Positions 25,988-38,763 of a DNA stretch of 64,000 nucleotides are shown piece after piece. Position numbers and translations under genes: made by a program. The notes under the pieces are model-generated. The model searched no databases. It had not been told where the DNA came from and saw only the letters and a list, made by a program, of their open reading frames with translations. Numbering within the stretch: position 1 is the first letter of the stretch; each line of letters begins with the position of its first letter. Source of the DNA: Trichaptum fuscoviolaceum (Eukaryota > Basidiomycota > Agaricomycetes > Hymenochaetales > Trichaptaceae); assembly GCA_910574455.1 (NCBI GenBank), contig CAJSYZ010000005.1:6572001-6636000 (forward strand), written 5' to 3'.

Positions 25988-28649
25988 TTATGCCCCGGTA
26001 GCCTGCGTACCTTTGAAAAACTCAGGCCCATAGTCGAAGAGTAGTTCCGATCCAGCCTTTATATACTTGTCTGAAGGAATCAATGATTCATTAGCATTTC
26101 TATAGAGTTGAATTAGCGTACTGGCATAAATTCCCAAACGCAACTCCCCATTGACAATACGGTCTAAACATTAGATGTATCAGCTTCATATACAAAACAT
26201 CGGAAGACATCTCACATCTCGGCACGCAATTAGCATGTCTCCCCTTTGCGTGATTGATGAAGCGCGTCTCATTGCCTGCGTATGCGGAGTCGATAGAGAG
26301 GGGTTCGGACACTCCCTCGCGAAATGTGAAGACATAGCTCCGACCTCGGTGCTTTGCGACATAACTTTAGATAATTCAGAAGAATAAATGCGGGAACAAA
26401 TGAAACGTTTTTATTGCCTTACTCTCGACTACCCACAGTTGGGTCGTATAGAATCTCGCCTGCATATTCTGATTGGATGACATTAACCAGGGCTTCAAGC
26501 ATTTGTACCGATACTCACCTGCTATAAGGTCCTTGTCTTGCGCACGTTCCGTGAGGAATAGGCCAAATCCGTGGTCTGTTTCCCTGGCCTGAACGGCCTT
26601 TGATACACAAGTCAGCTGCAGATATCACGGACAACTCATATCTGTAGATGCGGACCTTGCGGTTGCCTCGCTGTATCTGAGTGTTTCGGCAGATATTCTC
26701 GTCCGTCGCTAAGCATCAAAGGTTGGTGCATTATAAAACCCTGTGCCAAGTTTCACTTACATCTGACAATGTATCAGGCACTGTTTGGATATGATGGTGA
26801 AAGGGGGAACTCACGAATGTTTACAGGATTTGCATCTCTCCAGGTCACATTCGCGATTGGCTCGATAACATGGGCATGTACGGTTGTAGCAAGCACGCTC
26901 ATGCCCATTTTGGTATACCACCGAGTCGCAATTACATCCGGGGAACCTGTTGCTGCCTGCATGCAGAATAGGAAAGGAAAGATTTATCGTAGATCCTGCT
27001 CGGGTAAAGATGAGAATTTTACAGTTGTTCAAGCAATGACACCCATTTTCGCATTTAGCTTTGCTCATGAAGCATGCACATTTTGGATTTTCGTCACATG
27101 GACCTCTATGCCGGCAGAACGGTGTTCTTTCGAGCCCCAAGAATCAGTAAGAACATGATTAATGGTAAAACAAAATGATCTCACACGTTTAAGTCAAGGT
27201 TGGCATCGTTTCCTAATACACATGAGCGTTATGTAGTAAAACGGTGAGTGAGTGATGTAGTGTTACCCGTCCTTTTCCCTTTCTTTGGGGATGAGTTTTT
27301 GACATCTTCTGCAACTAGCCGCGTCGGAACTTTGCTGGGACTCTGCTTAATGCTGTGTCGCAACCGATTCGCCTGAAAGAGTATTCCTCAGTGTACTGTC
27401 ACCAAACACATTCTCAAATTGCTTTGCTTTCTTACCTCTTTGCAGGGCATCACACACACCACAGCAAGTTGACAAGATGTGATCTCAGGGCATACGGAGA
27501 GTACAGCTGTCATTGCTGCGATGGACGAAATGTCGTCTTTTTGACCTACAGAACAAAAGTGAGGGCGAGCTGGAAACATGCAAATAGATTCGACGTACGG
27601 TTCTGGGAAGTATTCTCGGATAAGATAGGGAATAAAAAATAACAGTCTGTTCCACATGGTTCGGTAAGGGAAAGCATTGGTTGTTCTAACGATACAGTAT
27701 ACGGGTATTCTATGCCATGCTTGTTCACTTCAATTACATCACAATCAGTCAGAAAGGAAAGCTAAAGCACGGTGTAACAAAGACAAACCATGAGCGGCAC
27801 AATATGGTTCACAACAGTTGAGACTAGTGCAGAAGGAGTTGATTGCAATATTTAGTCGGTCTCGGAGCGTCTGTTCCTCTGGAGGAACATTGTTTGCAGG
27901 GATGTCGGAGTGCGAGATAGGAAAAACACCCCATTGGATAAGGTCTCTAGTTCGTGAAATTTCCGATTATGTGAATTTTGTATCTTCGAGCTTAGGAGCA
28001 GGGGCGTTCTTACCTGCCTCTTAGGGACATAGATGAGAAGTCAGGCAAGACATGCGTTTTATTGATATCGGTAATAGGCAGCTCGTGATACGCATTGAGC
28101 CTTGTAAGTGTCTCGATTGTGATTATCTCTACTATAATTAAGTTAGTGTCTTGCGATGAGACCCTGAGTGATGGATGAGAAGATATTACTGTCAGGATCT
28201 CTTCGGGACGTTTGCCAAGCGAGAGATTTGTAGAGGTCCTCATAATCCTCGAGGTCGAACGTGGGATCTCCAGGAAATGGAACGAAGTCAAGGTCATCGG
28301 AGTCATCGCCGCGGTGAATTGGTCTCCCAGTCGCAAGGCATGATTCGTATTCTGGACATGGGGATAAGGAGGGTGCTTGAATCTCCAATTCGTGATTCCC
28401 AAGAAAACGATATTTGTTTTGAGCATCCCAATCCTCTATCAGACTATCTATCCCTACTAGATCACCACAGTTCATATCAGTTTCGGGACCTGAACTCATG
28501 GGGACCTTGGCTGCTAGAGCTCTGAGCATAGATTTGGAATGGTCTTGTTCCCAGTCGTAGAATTCATTCCAGACATCGCGGTAAACAGATACAACGAGCA
28601 ACCTTGTAGTAGAATCTGAGCAGTTTTCATCCCCAAGGTATTTAGACAT
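25988..28649 (-). CDS. EZH2-type histone H3K27 methyltransferase (PRC2)
   Basis: This is the catalytic subunit of Polycomb repressive complex 2, which methylates H3 lysine 27. N-terminal exons include FVPFPGDPTFDLEDYEDLY. Downstream are VSLEQPMLSLTEPCGTDCYF and a cysteine-rich CXC domain at 27140-26811. Its segments CRHRGPCDENPKCAC and CYNRTCPCYRANRECDLERC are typical, and an intron in the middle joins CLNNC to SNRFPGCNCD. The SET domain follows: TDHGFGLFLTERAQDKDLIA, EYAGEILYDPTVGSRE, AYAGNETRFINHAKGRHANC, VNGELRLGIYA and LLFDYGPEFFKG, then a stop at 25988. All core SET motifs are present, so it looks active. The longest frame opens with GTG at 28739; the first in-frame ATG is 28649 (MSKYLGDE), and the segment between may be leader or 5' intron. 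It is divergent from BRR2. Confidence 0.87.
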
Positions 28650-28910
28650 CAAAGGACCAGAGAAAACATAGCAAAGAGCGGAAGAGGTGAGTTTGGTGGT
28701 TTGTCTGAAGTGGTTGAACAAGTTGAAGTTCACTGGCACGCGTCGCGCGACGCGACTTCAAGTTGTCCAGACAACTTGAACATCCAAAACAGGCAATACT
28801 AGTACTCAGGCTATGCAATTGATTACCAATACAGTTTTCAAGTCGGCGCCGCTTGCTATAGTCGAGAGTCACCTCAACTTCCTCTTAGACTTTCACCGTC
28901 GAATACGAAA
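28650..28910. promoter_or_regulatory. Bidirectional promoter EZH2-like/BRR2 with nested palindromes
   Basis: The gap between the two start codons is 261 bp. It holds a 16-bp perfect palindrome, CGCGTCGCGCGACGCG, at 28739-28754. Next to it is an inverted repeat with 11-base arms (TTCAAGTTGTC) separated by two bases at 28757-28780. The inverted repeat contains an exact CTTCAAGTT (28756-28764) and AACTTGAA (28773-28780). Dyad symmetry in a shared promoter suggests binding of a dimeric factor. Confidence 0.5.
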
Positions 28911-31900
28911 ATGCCGCAACCAGGGAAGCCAGACTGGTCCCAGTACAATTATGGGGCTATCTCGTCCTTGGTATTGACGGCAGACAGGTCTGCTCTCCCA
29001 AGAAGAGACAAGGAACCGGATGGCACACCGGAAACCTTGGTTGGAAAGATTGACCCGAAGCAAATGGGCTCTCGCGCTCAACGTCAAGTTCCAAAGGACC
29101 TCGAAAAAAAGAAGAAAAAGGCCGTCGAGAGGGATGCTGCTGAAAAGCCGAAGAGAAAGGCGGCAGAAGCTGCTGGCTTTGGCTACACAGACATCATTGA
29201 AGCTACCCAAGACGTCGAGGGATTGATGTATCGTCCCCGCACCGCCGAGACGCGCGAAGTATATGAGCTCATCCTCGCAATGACGCACACGTCGCTTGGT
29301 GACCAAGCCAACGATGTCGTTCGGAGCGCTGCTGACACGCTCCTCGAAACGCTGAAGAACGAAGAATTGAAGGATTTCGACAAGAAGAAAGAGATTGAAG
29401 AAATTCTCGGCCCAATTTCAAACGAAATCTTCTCTCAGTTTGTCAACCTCTCGAAAAAGATCACAGACTATGGTGTTGAGGATGACGCGATGGTCGATCC
29501 GGACATGGAACGCAAAGACGCCGAAATTGATGACGAGGTTGGTGTCGCCGTGGTTTTCGACGAGGAAGAGCAGGAGGAAGAGGAAGAGGAAGGCTTTGAG
29601 ATCCGCGAAGAGTCAGACGAGGAGGGTGAGGAGGAACAGGAGGACGCTGCGCCTGTACCGGACGCAGAGGGTGAAGAGGAGCTCGTGTTTGGAGCTGGTT
29701 CGTCCACAGCAACGAAGAAGAAGGAAGACAAGGACATCGTCGCCCCTCATGAGATTGATGGTTTCTGGGTACAGCGTCAGATATCTGAGGTCTATCCCGA
29801 CCCGGTCACCGCTACAGACAAGGCCTCCGCTGTGCTTTCGATACTTGGCTCCGAGTCATCGGCGCGCGACTGCGAAAATCAACTTATGGAGTTGTTCGAT
29901 TACGAACATTTTCAGTTGATTACTAAGTTCCTCAAGAACCGCGATGTCATTGTGTGGTGCACCAAGCTCGTACGCAGTGATGCGGATGAACGCTACAATA
30001 TCGAGGTCGCAATGCGCGAGAAGGGTGTTGGCTGGATTTTGCGGGAACTAGCGGGGGACCGGAAAGCTAAAGCTGCTGCTGCTGGTGAAGCTATGGATGT
30101 CGACGAGAAGGCAACTGTTCAGCAACCGGTTCCAAAGACCGGTACTCTGGCCCCTGGCTCAACTGTACAACCAAGACGTATACTGGATTTGGAAAGTATG
30201 GCGTTTAGCCAAGGTGGTCATCTCATGTCAAACAAGAAGTGCAAGCTCCCTGAAGGTTCGTTCAAGCGCTCGAAGAAGGGTTACGAGGAGATCCACGTTC
30301 CGGCCCCTAAGAAGAAAGACACGGACGCCTCAGAAATCGTACCAATCACAGCTCTGCCTGAGTGGGCCCAAGCAGCGTTTCCCGGTATTAAGACATTGAA
30401 CAGGGTTCAGAGCAAGTTATTTCCTGTCGCTTTCGGCCAAGACGACCCTATATTACTCTGCGCTCCTACCGGAGCTGGAAAGGTTAAGATCCGTTCTTCT
30501 ATTGATAATCACGTCCTAATACCTCCTTTCAGACCAACGTGGCCATGCTTACGTTCCTCAACGAACTAGCTAAACATCGGGATGAGCAAACCGGCGAGTT
30601 TGACTTGGACTCGTTCAAGATAGTTTATGTTGCTCCGATGAAGGCTCTCGTTCAGGAGATGGTCGGGAACTTCGGGAAACGACTGGCACCCTTTGGTGTG
30701 AAGGTCAATGAATTGACTGGCGACAACCAGCTCACGAAGCAGCAAATTGCGGAGACACAAATCATTGTCACGACGCCGGAGAAATGGGATGTCATTACTC
30801 GTAAGAGTACGGACCTTAGTTACACTAATCTGGTTCGCCTCATGATCATAGATGAAATCCATCTTCTTCATGATGATCGTGGACCGGTTCTGGAAAGTAT
30901 CATTGCCCGGGCTATTCGTCGCATGGAGCAAACAGGCGATTACGTCCGCCTTGTTGGTCTTTCGGCGACCCTTCCAAATTATCAGGATGTTGCTACCTTC
31001 CTTCGCGTCGACGAGAAGAAAGGTCTGTTCTACTTCGATGCTACATACAGGCCGTGTGGTCTTCAGCAACAGTTTATTGGAGTCACCGAGAAGAAAGCCA
31101 TCAAACGTTATCAGGTCATGAATGAAGTATGCTATGAAAAACTACTCGAACAAGCAGGAAAGAATCAGACGTTGGTGTTCGTACATTCTCGCAAGGAAAC
31201 AGCGAAGACAGCCAGATTCATGCGGGATATGGCTATCGAAAAGGAGACGGTCACCCAATTTGTCCGTGCTGATGCGGGTACGCGGGAGATCTTAGAGACA
31301 GAATCGCAGAACGCGAAGGACCCCAACCTGCGGGACCTTCTTCCGTTCGGCTTTGCTATCCACCACGCGGGAATGTCGCGCGAGGATCGTGTTCTTGTCG
31401 AGGATCTTTTTGATGATGGTGCTGTACAAGTTCTTGTCTGCACTGCTACGCTTGCCTGGGGTGTTAACCTTCCTGCTCACACTGTCATCATCAAGGGAAC
31501 TCAGATCTACAACCCTGAGAAAGGGCGCTGGGTTGAGTTATCCTCTCAAGATGTTCTGCAGATGTTGGGACGTGCTGGTCGGCCGCAATATGATACATTT
31601 GGCGAGGGTATCATTATCACCAATCATTCCGAGCTGCAATATTATCTCAGCTTGCTGAACCAGCAGCTTCCGATTGAATCACAGTTTGTTGCAAAACTTA
31701 CTGACAACCTCAATGCTGAAATTGTACTGGGTACCGTTCGAAACCGCGATGAAGCCGTACAGTGGCTTGGATATACCTATCTGTAGGGGTTTTCCCTATT
31801 CGTTCTGTTTGAATGACTTGCTGATCATAGTTACCTAGGTATGTGCGTATGCTCAAAACCCCCAGCCTGTACAGTGTAGGTCCAGACTATTTGGACGACG

Positions 31901-34900
31901 ATCCTCTGTTGATTCAGAAACGTGCCGATATTGCCCACTCGGCAGCCGCTCTCCTGGAGAAATGCAATCTCATTAAATATGACCGGCAGTCCGGTAAATT
32001 CACATCTACGGAGTTAGGGAGAATCGCATCACACTTTTACGTGACTTACAACTCCATGGCGACCTATAATCAACATCTCCGCCCAACGATGTCAACCCTG
32101 GAATTGATACGCGTATTCGCTTTGTCTCAAGAATTCAAGCTCATCCCTGTTCGACAGGATGAGAAGCTCGAGCTCAGCAAGCTGCTGGAGCGAGTACCAA
32201 TACCAGTGAAGGAAAGTGCAGAGGAGCCAGCTGCGAAAATCAATGTTCTTCTCCAAGCCTATATCTCCCAGCTAAAATTGGAAGGTTTTGCGCTTGTTGC
32301 CGACATGGTCTTCGTCCAGCAATCTGCAGGCCGCATCTTGCGTGCTATGTATGAGATTTGCCTCAAGCGTGGTTGGGCTGCTCCGACTCGTGCTGCGCTT
32401 GACCTTTGCAAGATGGTTGAAAAGCGCATGTGGGGATCCATGACACCTCTACGCCAGTTTAAAGGTGTACCCTCCGAGGTCATCAAGAAGGCGGAAGGAA
32501 AGCAGTTCCCGTGGTACCGCTATTTTGATTTGACGCCTCCTGAGATCGGAGAGCTCATCGGTATCCCGAATGCTGGAAAACTCGTACATCGTTTGGTGCA
32601 TAGTTTCCCCAAGCTTCAATTACAGGCACAGGTTCAACCTATTACGCGGTCACTCCTTCGCATTGACCTTTCGATAACACCTGATTTCATTTGGGATGAG
32701 AAAGTGCATGGCTCAGCGGAGCAGTTTATCATTATGGTCGAAGATGTTGACGGCGAGATCATCCTCTTCCATGACACGTTTGTCCTTCGCCAGCGATATG
32801 CTGAGGATGAGCACAGTGTATCGCTGACAGTTCCTATGTTTGAGCCCGTTCCCCCTAACTACTACATCTCAGTAATATCTGAACGGTGGCTGCATGCGGA
32901 GACACGCCTTCCAATCTCGTTCAAGCATCTCATTCTTCCTGCGAAGTTCCCTCCTCCGACTGCTCTTCTGGATTTGCAACCGCTCCCTCTCTCCGCACTT
33001 CACAATAAAGAATTCGAGAGCATCTACTCTTCCACACTTCAGACTTTCAACAAGATTCAGACACAGGTCTTTCAAGCACTGTACACTACGGATGACAATG
33101 TCTTCGTTGGGGCCCCTACTGGTAGTGGCAAGACCATCTGTGCGGAGTTCGCTCTCCTGCGACTCTGGACGAGAAAAGACGCACCGCGGGCTGTATGTAT
33201 CGAGCCCTTCCAGGACATGGTTGATCAACGTGTGGTTGAATGGCGTGCAAAATTCGGTGAACTGCAAGGCGGCAAGGAAATTGTTAGCTTAACAGGAGAA
33301 ACTGCGGCTGATTTACGTTTGCTTGAGAAGGGCGACGTTATCGTGTGCACTCCATCACAGTGGGACGTCTTGTCAAGACGCTGGAAACAGAGGAAGAATG
33401 TGCAAAATATCGGTCTTTTAATTGCTGATGAAGTGCAACTGGTGGGAGGAGAAATTGGACCTACGTATGAAGTCGTCATTTCCCGAACGCGATATGTCTC
33501 GGCGCAGACCGAAATCAAGACAAGAATTGTGGCATGCGGTGTTTCCTTGGCATCTGCCCGGGACTTGGGAGAATGGATGGGCGTTCCCAGTCATGCGATC
33601 TTCAATTTCCCGCCTAGCGCCCGTCCACTTGATATTGATATTCATTTACAGTCATTCGCTATTCCTCACTTCCCCTCGTTGATGATTGCAATGTCGAAAC
33701 CTGCCTATCTGGCAATCGTGGAGTACTCACCAGCGAAGCCAGTAATTGTCTTTGTACCTTCCCGCAAACAATGCGCGATGACTGCTTTGGACCTTCAGCT
33801 CCATTGCCTTGCTGATGGCGATGAGAATCGATTCCTTAACGTTGAGGAGGCAGACCTGCAGAAACACCTTGACCATGTGACGGATCGCAGTCTGGTAGAA
33901 AGCTTGAAACACGGGATTGGTTTGTATCATGAAGCGCTGAATAAACAGGATAAACGGATCGTGGAACGACTTTTCCAGGCGGGTGCGATCCAGGTAGTGG
34001 TTGCGTCAAGGGTACGTGTATACTGATCGAAGCTTTAGTCCGATACTGAGGCAGTTTTCTCATCAATTAGGATGTCGCTTGGAGTATTCCGCTCGCCTGC
34101 TACATGGTTATAATAATGGGCGTACAGTACTTTGAGGGAAAGGAACATCGCTATGTGGATTATCCAGTTACGGATGTTCTTCAGATGATGGGCAAGGCAT
34201 GCCGACCTACTGAGGATGAACGCAGCCGCTGTGTTCTAATGTGCCAACAAACGCGCAAGGATTTCTACAAGAAGTTCCTCGCGGAAGGTCTACCCATTGA
34301 GTCCCACCTTCCCACGAATCTGTTGCACGATTACTTCCTTGCTGAAATCGCTGTGAAGACGATTGAGAATAAGCAGGACGCTATGGTGAATGTCATTTAC
34401 AGACTATTTGGAACTTTCGTTGATGAATTTCTTTGCATCTCAGGACATTCTGACATGGACATACTTTTACCGGAGAATGACACAAAACCCTAACTACTAC
34501 AATCTTAGTAGCGTTAGTCATCAACATCTGTCTGACCACCTTTCGGAGCTCGTCGAGACCACCTTGAATGATCTTGTTGCCTCGAAATGCATTGCCATCG
34601 GTTTGTTTTCTCAATTACTTTGCAGAGCTGATGCTAAAGTCACTCATAGAGGACGAAATGGATGTTTCGGCGCTCAACCTTGGCATGATTGCTGCTTACT
34701 ACAACATCTCATGTAGGCTGGTTACGTTGACTTACATTTGCTTTGACTGATCAAACTATTTTAGACGTAACGGTTGAGGTCTACACTCTTTCGTTGAAGG
34801 AGCGTACGAAACTCAAAGGCTTGCTCGAAGTTGTCTCCTCCTCAGCAGAGTTTGAGAGCATTCCAATTCGGCGTCATGAGGATGTCCTTCTTCGTCGTAT

Positions 34901-35840
34901 CTATGATCGCGTACCAGTCAAATTGGACAAGCCTGATTTCGAAGCTCCGCACTTTAAGACATTCCTCCTTCTGCAGGCACACTTCTCTCGAATTCAGCTT
35001 CCTCCGGACTTGGCTTCCGATCAGGTACTAGTTCTTGAGAAGGTGCTAAATCTTCTATCTGCATGCGTAGACGTCATGTCTTCAAATGCATGGTTGAATG
35101 CTATTGGAGCTATGGATCTCTCGCAGATGGTTGTTCAGGCCATGTGGGAGACGGATTCTCCGCTCAAGCAGATCCCGCACTTCGAATCAGATGTAAGCTT
35201 CTTTCTCACCTAGTACCTGGAAACTATATCTAACGTTGCATTAATGAAGGTCATCAAGCGCTGCCAAGACAGTGGTGTTGAATCTGTTTATGACATCATG
35301 GATCTTGAAGATGACAAACGAAACGAGCTTCTCCAAATGGATGTTCGGCAGATGTGAGTCTGATAATGACACTTGAAAGTCTGATCATGACTGACCTAGC
35401 GATACAGGCGGGACGTTGCTGCTTTCGTCAACTCTTACCCAACATTGGAAGTTGAGCCAGAGCTCGTGAAAGGAGATTACACGTCTACCACTCCCATCGT
35501 CTTACAAGTTGCGCTTTCGCGTGACGCTGACGAAGACGATGAAGACGATCAACGCGTCGTTGCACCTTTCTACCCAGCCCGTAAGATGGCAAACTGGTGG
35601 CTCGTGGTTGGCGAGCCGGACACGCGCCAACTGCTTTCCATAAAGCGTGTCACCGTGAAGAAGAGTCTGTCCGTGAAATTGGAGTTCAACCTGCCGAAGG
35701 GTAAACACTCCTTGAAGCTCTTCGTCATCTGCGATTCGTACATGGGCGCGGACCATGATATCAAATTGGACCCATTCGACGTCGCTGAGGGCGACGATAG
35801 TGATGACGATGATGACAGCGACGAGGAGATGTCGGAGTAA
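28911..35840 (+). CDS. BRR2: Spliceosomal U5 snRNP helicase BRR2
   Basis: BRR2 is a Ski2-like RNA helicase of the U5 snRNP that unwinds U4/U6 during spliceosome activation. The N-terminus [20 protein letters not shown] and an acidic region come first. Helicase cassette 1 has APTGAGK (split by an intron near 30,484), [16 protein letters not shown], a DEIH box in [15 protein letters not shown], and [13 protein letters not shown], and is followed by a Sec63 domain. Cassette 2 has [16 protein letters not shown] but a degenerate DEVQ box ([13 protein letters not shown]), as expected for the inactive second cassette. A second Sec63 domain ends in a Glu/Asp tail at 35840. About eight introns are placed mostly in the 3' half. 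The protein is close to 2,170 residues, the family size. Domain order matches BRR2, which excludes SKI2 and MTR4. Confidence 0.95.
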
Positions 35841-35991
35841 CTTGAAAACCTCTCATCAAAAAACAGACTTCTGCTCGTTCTCGTTCTCCTTGTGCTAGAT
35901 CTTTTCTGACTCTATATATCTGTATAACCTTGTTGTAATGTAGCTCTACATATACTCATCTGACTGTCGTCAAGCAGCATTCTATTATGCG

Positions 35992-37365
35992 CTACTGAGT
36001 TGGCACTATCTGCATTTCTGAGGTGTCAATTGTCTTGTCCTTGTGAGCGCGGACGAAGTTCCGCAGCTCGACATAGAATTGAATCAAATCCTTTTCCTGG
36101 ACGTATGTTGTCAATATTACGATACAACGAAATTGAAATGAGCGAGCAAGCTCCAAACCTGATATGCAGCTGCAAGGCCAGAGGTACTAGGAGAAGCAAA
36201 GAAGAGGGTTTCTTCTACAGCTGAGGTATACTTAGCACACACGCTCTTTGAAATGCATTTCACTCACGCCCTGCGTCCTTTTCAGGATATACAAGTTTAT
36301 ATGGACGAAGACCAGGTGCAATCTCACGTTTGGCTTTTGCATTGGGAGATGTGTGTCTTGCTTTCTCATCGAATATCTTCTCGGCCTCGGCGTACATTCC
36401 CATGCCGACAAAACATGCAATGCGAGGCCTGTACTTGGCTATTCTCTGAAGGAGAGCGGGTGTTGACTCTCGAAACTCAGCTTTCTTAAGCTGATCTGCC
36501 TTGGAATGACTTTGATGACTAGCGAAAGGAACTTGAAACTCAGAAAGACTTACTGATGCGGAGGGTCTGTCTACTAAGTTAGTCTGGGACTAATTTTAGT
36601 ACCTAGTGAGATAATTTCTATGAAGCGTCTACTCACTATACCAATATTATACCGGTCAGGTAGGGTATAGTCTTCGGAAGGTTTAACACGCTCTCCTGTC
36701 AGCCCTGTGTAGAGATTGGTGAGAATGACACTGTAGTGCGCCAAAAATATTTTAGTGGGAAAGATAGCTCTTAGCATACCGGACCCGTGCAAAGCTTTAT
36801 AAAACCTATTGGATGGGTGGGCGAAGTGGTGTCCAACTGTCGCAGAGAGGACTCCGGGGCTGGGATATTACACCTTCATTCCGCGAGATTATTTGCATGC
36901 GGAGAAAGCGACATACTTGATCCCCACAAATAAAACTAGTGGATTTCTGTACATTAAGTACATTGCATTGTGATCAGACGACTTAGGAATCTCACCATCG
37001 AGGTGCAATCTTATGCAGTCATTGATTTCTCTTAAATGTGCGTATGCTTCCGGAGGAGCGTAGCCTCTCTTTCGCTTGGGCGATCGAGTCAATCGCTTGC
37101 TAGTGGATGGCGAAGGCGACTCTTTGCACTCGGGGGAACTGCATATTTCTTGGCTCGGTCTCCGTTTTCGAGAAGGGACATCCAGCGGTCTCTGTTCGTC
37201 GGCTTCGGTGGTTGGTTCCACACACGCTGGCTTTTGTTGTTGCCTAAGGGATCTACGAAGGGGTGATATTTCAACCTCCTGTTCGTAGATGAATTTCTGG
37301 ATTGATTTCCTGAAGGTACTACTAGAGCTCTCGCTGCCTTGTTTCTGCTCGTTGTCAGAGTGCAT
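35992..37365 (-). CDS. TDG/Mug-type G/T(U) mismatch DNA glycosylase
   Basis: This base-excision-repair enzyme removes uracil or thymine mispaired with guanine. A charged N-terminal region with basic nuclear-type signals (KRLTRSPKRKRG) precedes YAHLREINDCIRLHLDG. Spliced exons then give the catalytic motif FVGINPGVLSATVGHHFAHP, with the Asn of GINPG as the expected active-site residue. Next come SNRFYKALHGSG, PDRYNIGITNLVDRPSAS, YRPRIACFVGMGMYAEAEKI, and the DNA-insertion loop ETLFFASPSTSGLAAAYQ, ending QIVPTQ at 35992. Five or six short introns are needed. The ATG at 37365 gives a protein-like N-terminus; an upstream in-frame ATG at 37524 would add 53 residues of unlikely sequence and lie 51 bp from the HAP3 start. 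Confidence 0.86.
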
Positions 37366-37575
37366 GAAGGGAAGAAGCTGAAGGGGGAGACAATTGGAAT
37401 GAACGAACGCCAGCCTGAGAACCCGACGCGTGACGTAACGCGTCCACTGGCAGTGCAGCGTTATTTCATAACTAGGGATTGTTGCCGTTTTCGGGTGTAC
37501 TCGGTTCTCACCAGCGCTCAACATCGTTCGCTATGAAGGATACGGTTGTTTCTATGTCCCCTCCCAACGACGATC

Positions 37576-38170
37576 ATGTCTGAATTCACACCAGCCCCCG
37601 CGCCCGCCCCCATAGCCCCAGGACCTACGGCGGACGGCACAGTGCTCGCAGACACGCCAGAAGATGCACCCGAGCCTCTGCCCATCACCGACAATGAGGT
37701 GGGAGAATACCGCGAGCAAGACCGCTTTCTTCCCGTACGTCTTTTGCGCATTCCGTTCTGTACGAAGTCCCTAGCTCACAGTATCGAATCCGGTCCACCC
37801 CCAGATTGCCAACGTAGCGCGAATAATGAAATCTTCTGTACCGCCGACGGCAAAGATCGCCAAAGACGCGAAGGAATGCGTGCAGGAATGTGTGTCCGAG
37901 TTCATCAGCTTCATTACTTCCGAGGCAGCCGAGAAGTGCCAGATGGAAAAGCGCAAAACTATCGGCGGAGAGGACATTTTGTACGCAATGATTAGCCTGG
38001 GCTTCGAAAATTATGCGGAGTCACTTAAAATCCACCTCGCGAAGCTGAGACAGGTGCGCCTTCCTCTTAACTTTGAGTACTAGAGATTAATTTGCAACGT
38101 ATAGCACCAGACGAGTACAGCTGCTAATCGTGCACATGGCGGCGGTGATGTGGCAGACGACGACGAGTAG
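37576..38170 (+). CDS. HAP3: CCAAT-binding factor subunit HAP3/NF-YB
   Basis: This is the histone-fold subunit of the CCAAT-binding NF-Y/HAP complex, a nuclear transcription activator. After a Pro/Ala-rich N-terminus (residues 1-40), the conserved domain runs [60 protein letters not shown] and [20 protein letters not shown], i.e. the complete NF-YB fold with its NF-YA contact region. Two introns are clear, one after FLP and one after KLRQ. A short tail, [20 protein letters not shown], follows. It starts 210 bp from the divergent TDG-type gene, so the two may share a promoter. Confidence 0.95.
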
Positions 38171-38763
38171 ACAGTCTGTATTGGTATCATTATTTGTTTC
38201 GATCCCCGGGTACTGCTAACCTTTTATAAAGTAATTCATTATGACGGACTGTATTATTATAGTCTACTTTGTATATGGGCAAATACAACAACGTCCACTC
38301 ATCAATGGATCAAATACGCACGCACCTGAGTTCTACGCCGTCGTTTTAATTGGTACATTTACACACTGGCTTTGTGGTCCGCGCGCCAATGTAAGCGCTG
38401 TGTCAGTTGGTAGGTTCTCCCAGAAAAAGAACATGGGTCAACAATCGCGAAGATCCTTCCTACCGATCGAGCTAAACGCCTATTGCGGGTGAATTACCGG
38501 GGAACAGTAGTTCGTCAACCACACGTGTGCTGATCGCAGCAGCCCGCAGTCATCGGCATCACTTTCAGAAGCTCTGCGCAGCAACTGCCTGCGCGTATTA
38601 GTTGACTGCGGTCACCGCAGCAAAGGTATCGCAAGACTAAAGCTTCTGAGTCCCTCCCAGATTCCCTCCCTGTCTTATCGCAGACCCCAATAGAGTCAGA
38701 ACACGAGACCCAGCTAACAAGAAAGCTGTTCTATAAAGCTCGCTAGGAAAGGAATCCGTATCG
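38171..38763. other. Intergenic, no supported gene
   Basis: A plus-strand frame at 38241-38492 resembles no family. No repeats were seen. The last 200 bp presumably carry the promoter of the following gene. Confidence 0.4.

Noticed and set aside
28650..28739. N-terminal extension of the EZH2-like protein from 28739
   Set aside because: The codon there is GTG and no ATG lies in frame upstream before a stop; the ATG at 28649 is preferred.
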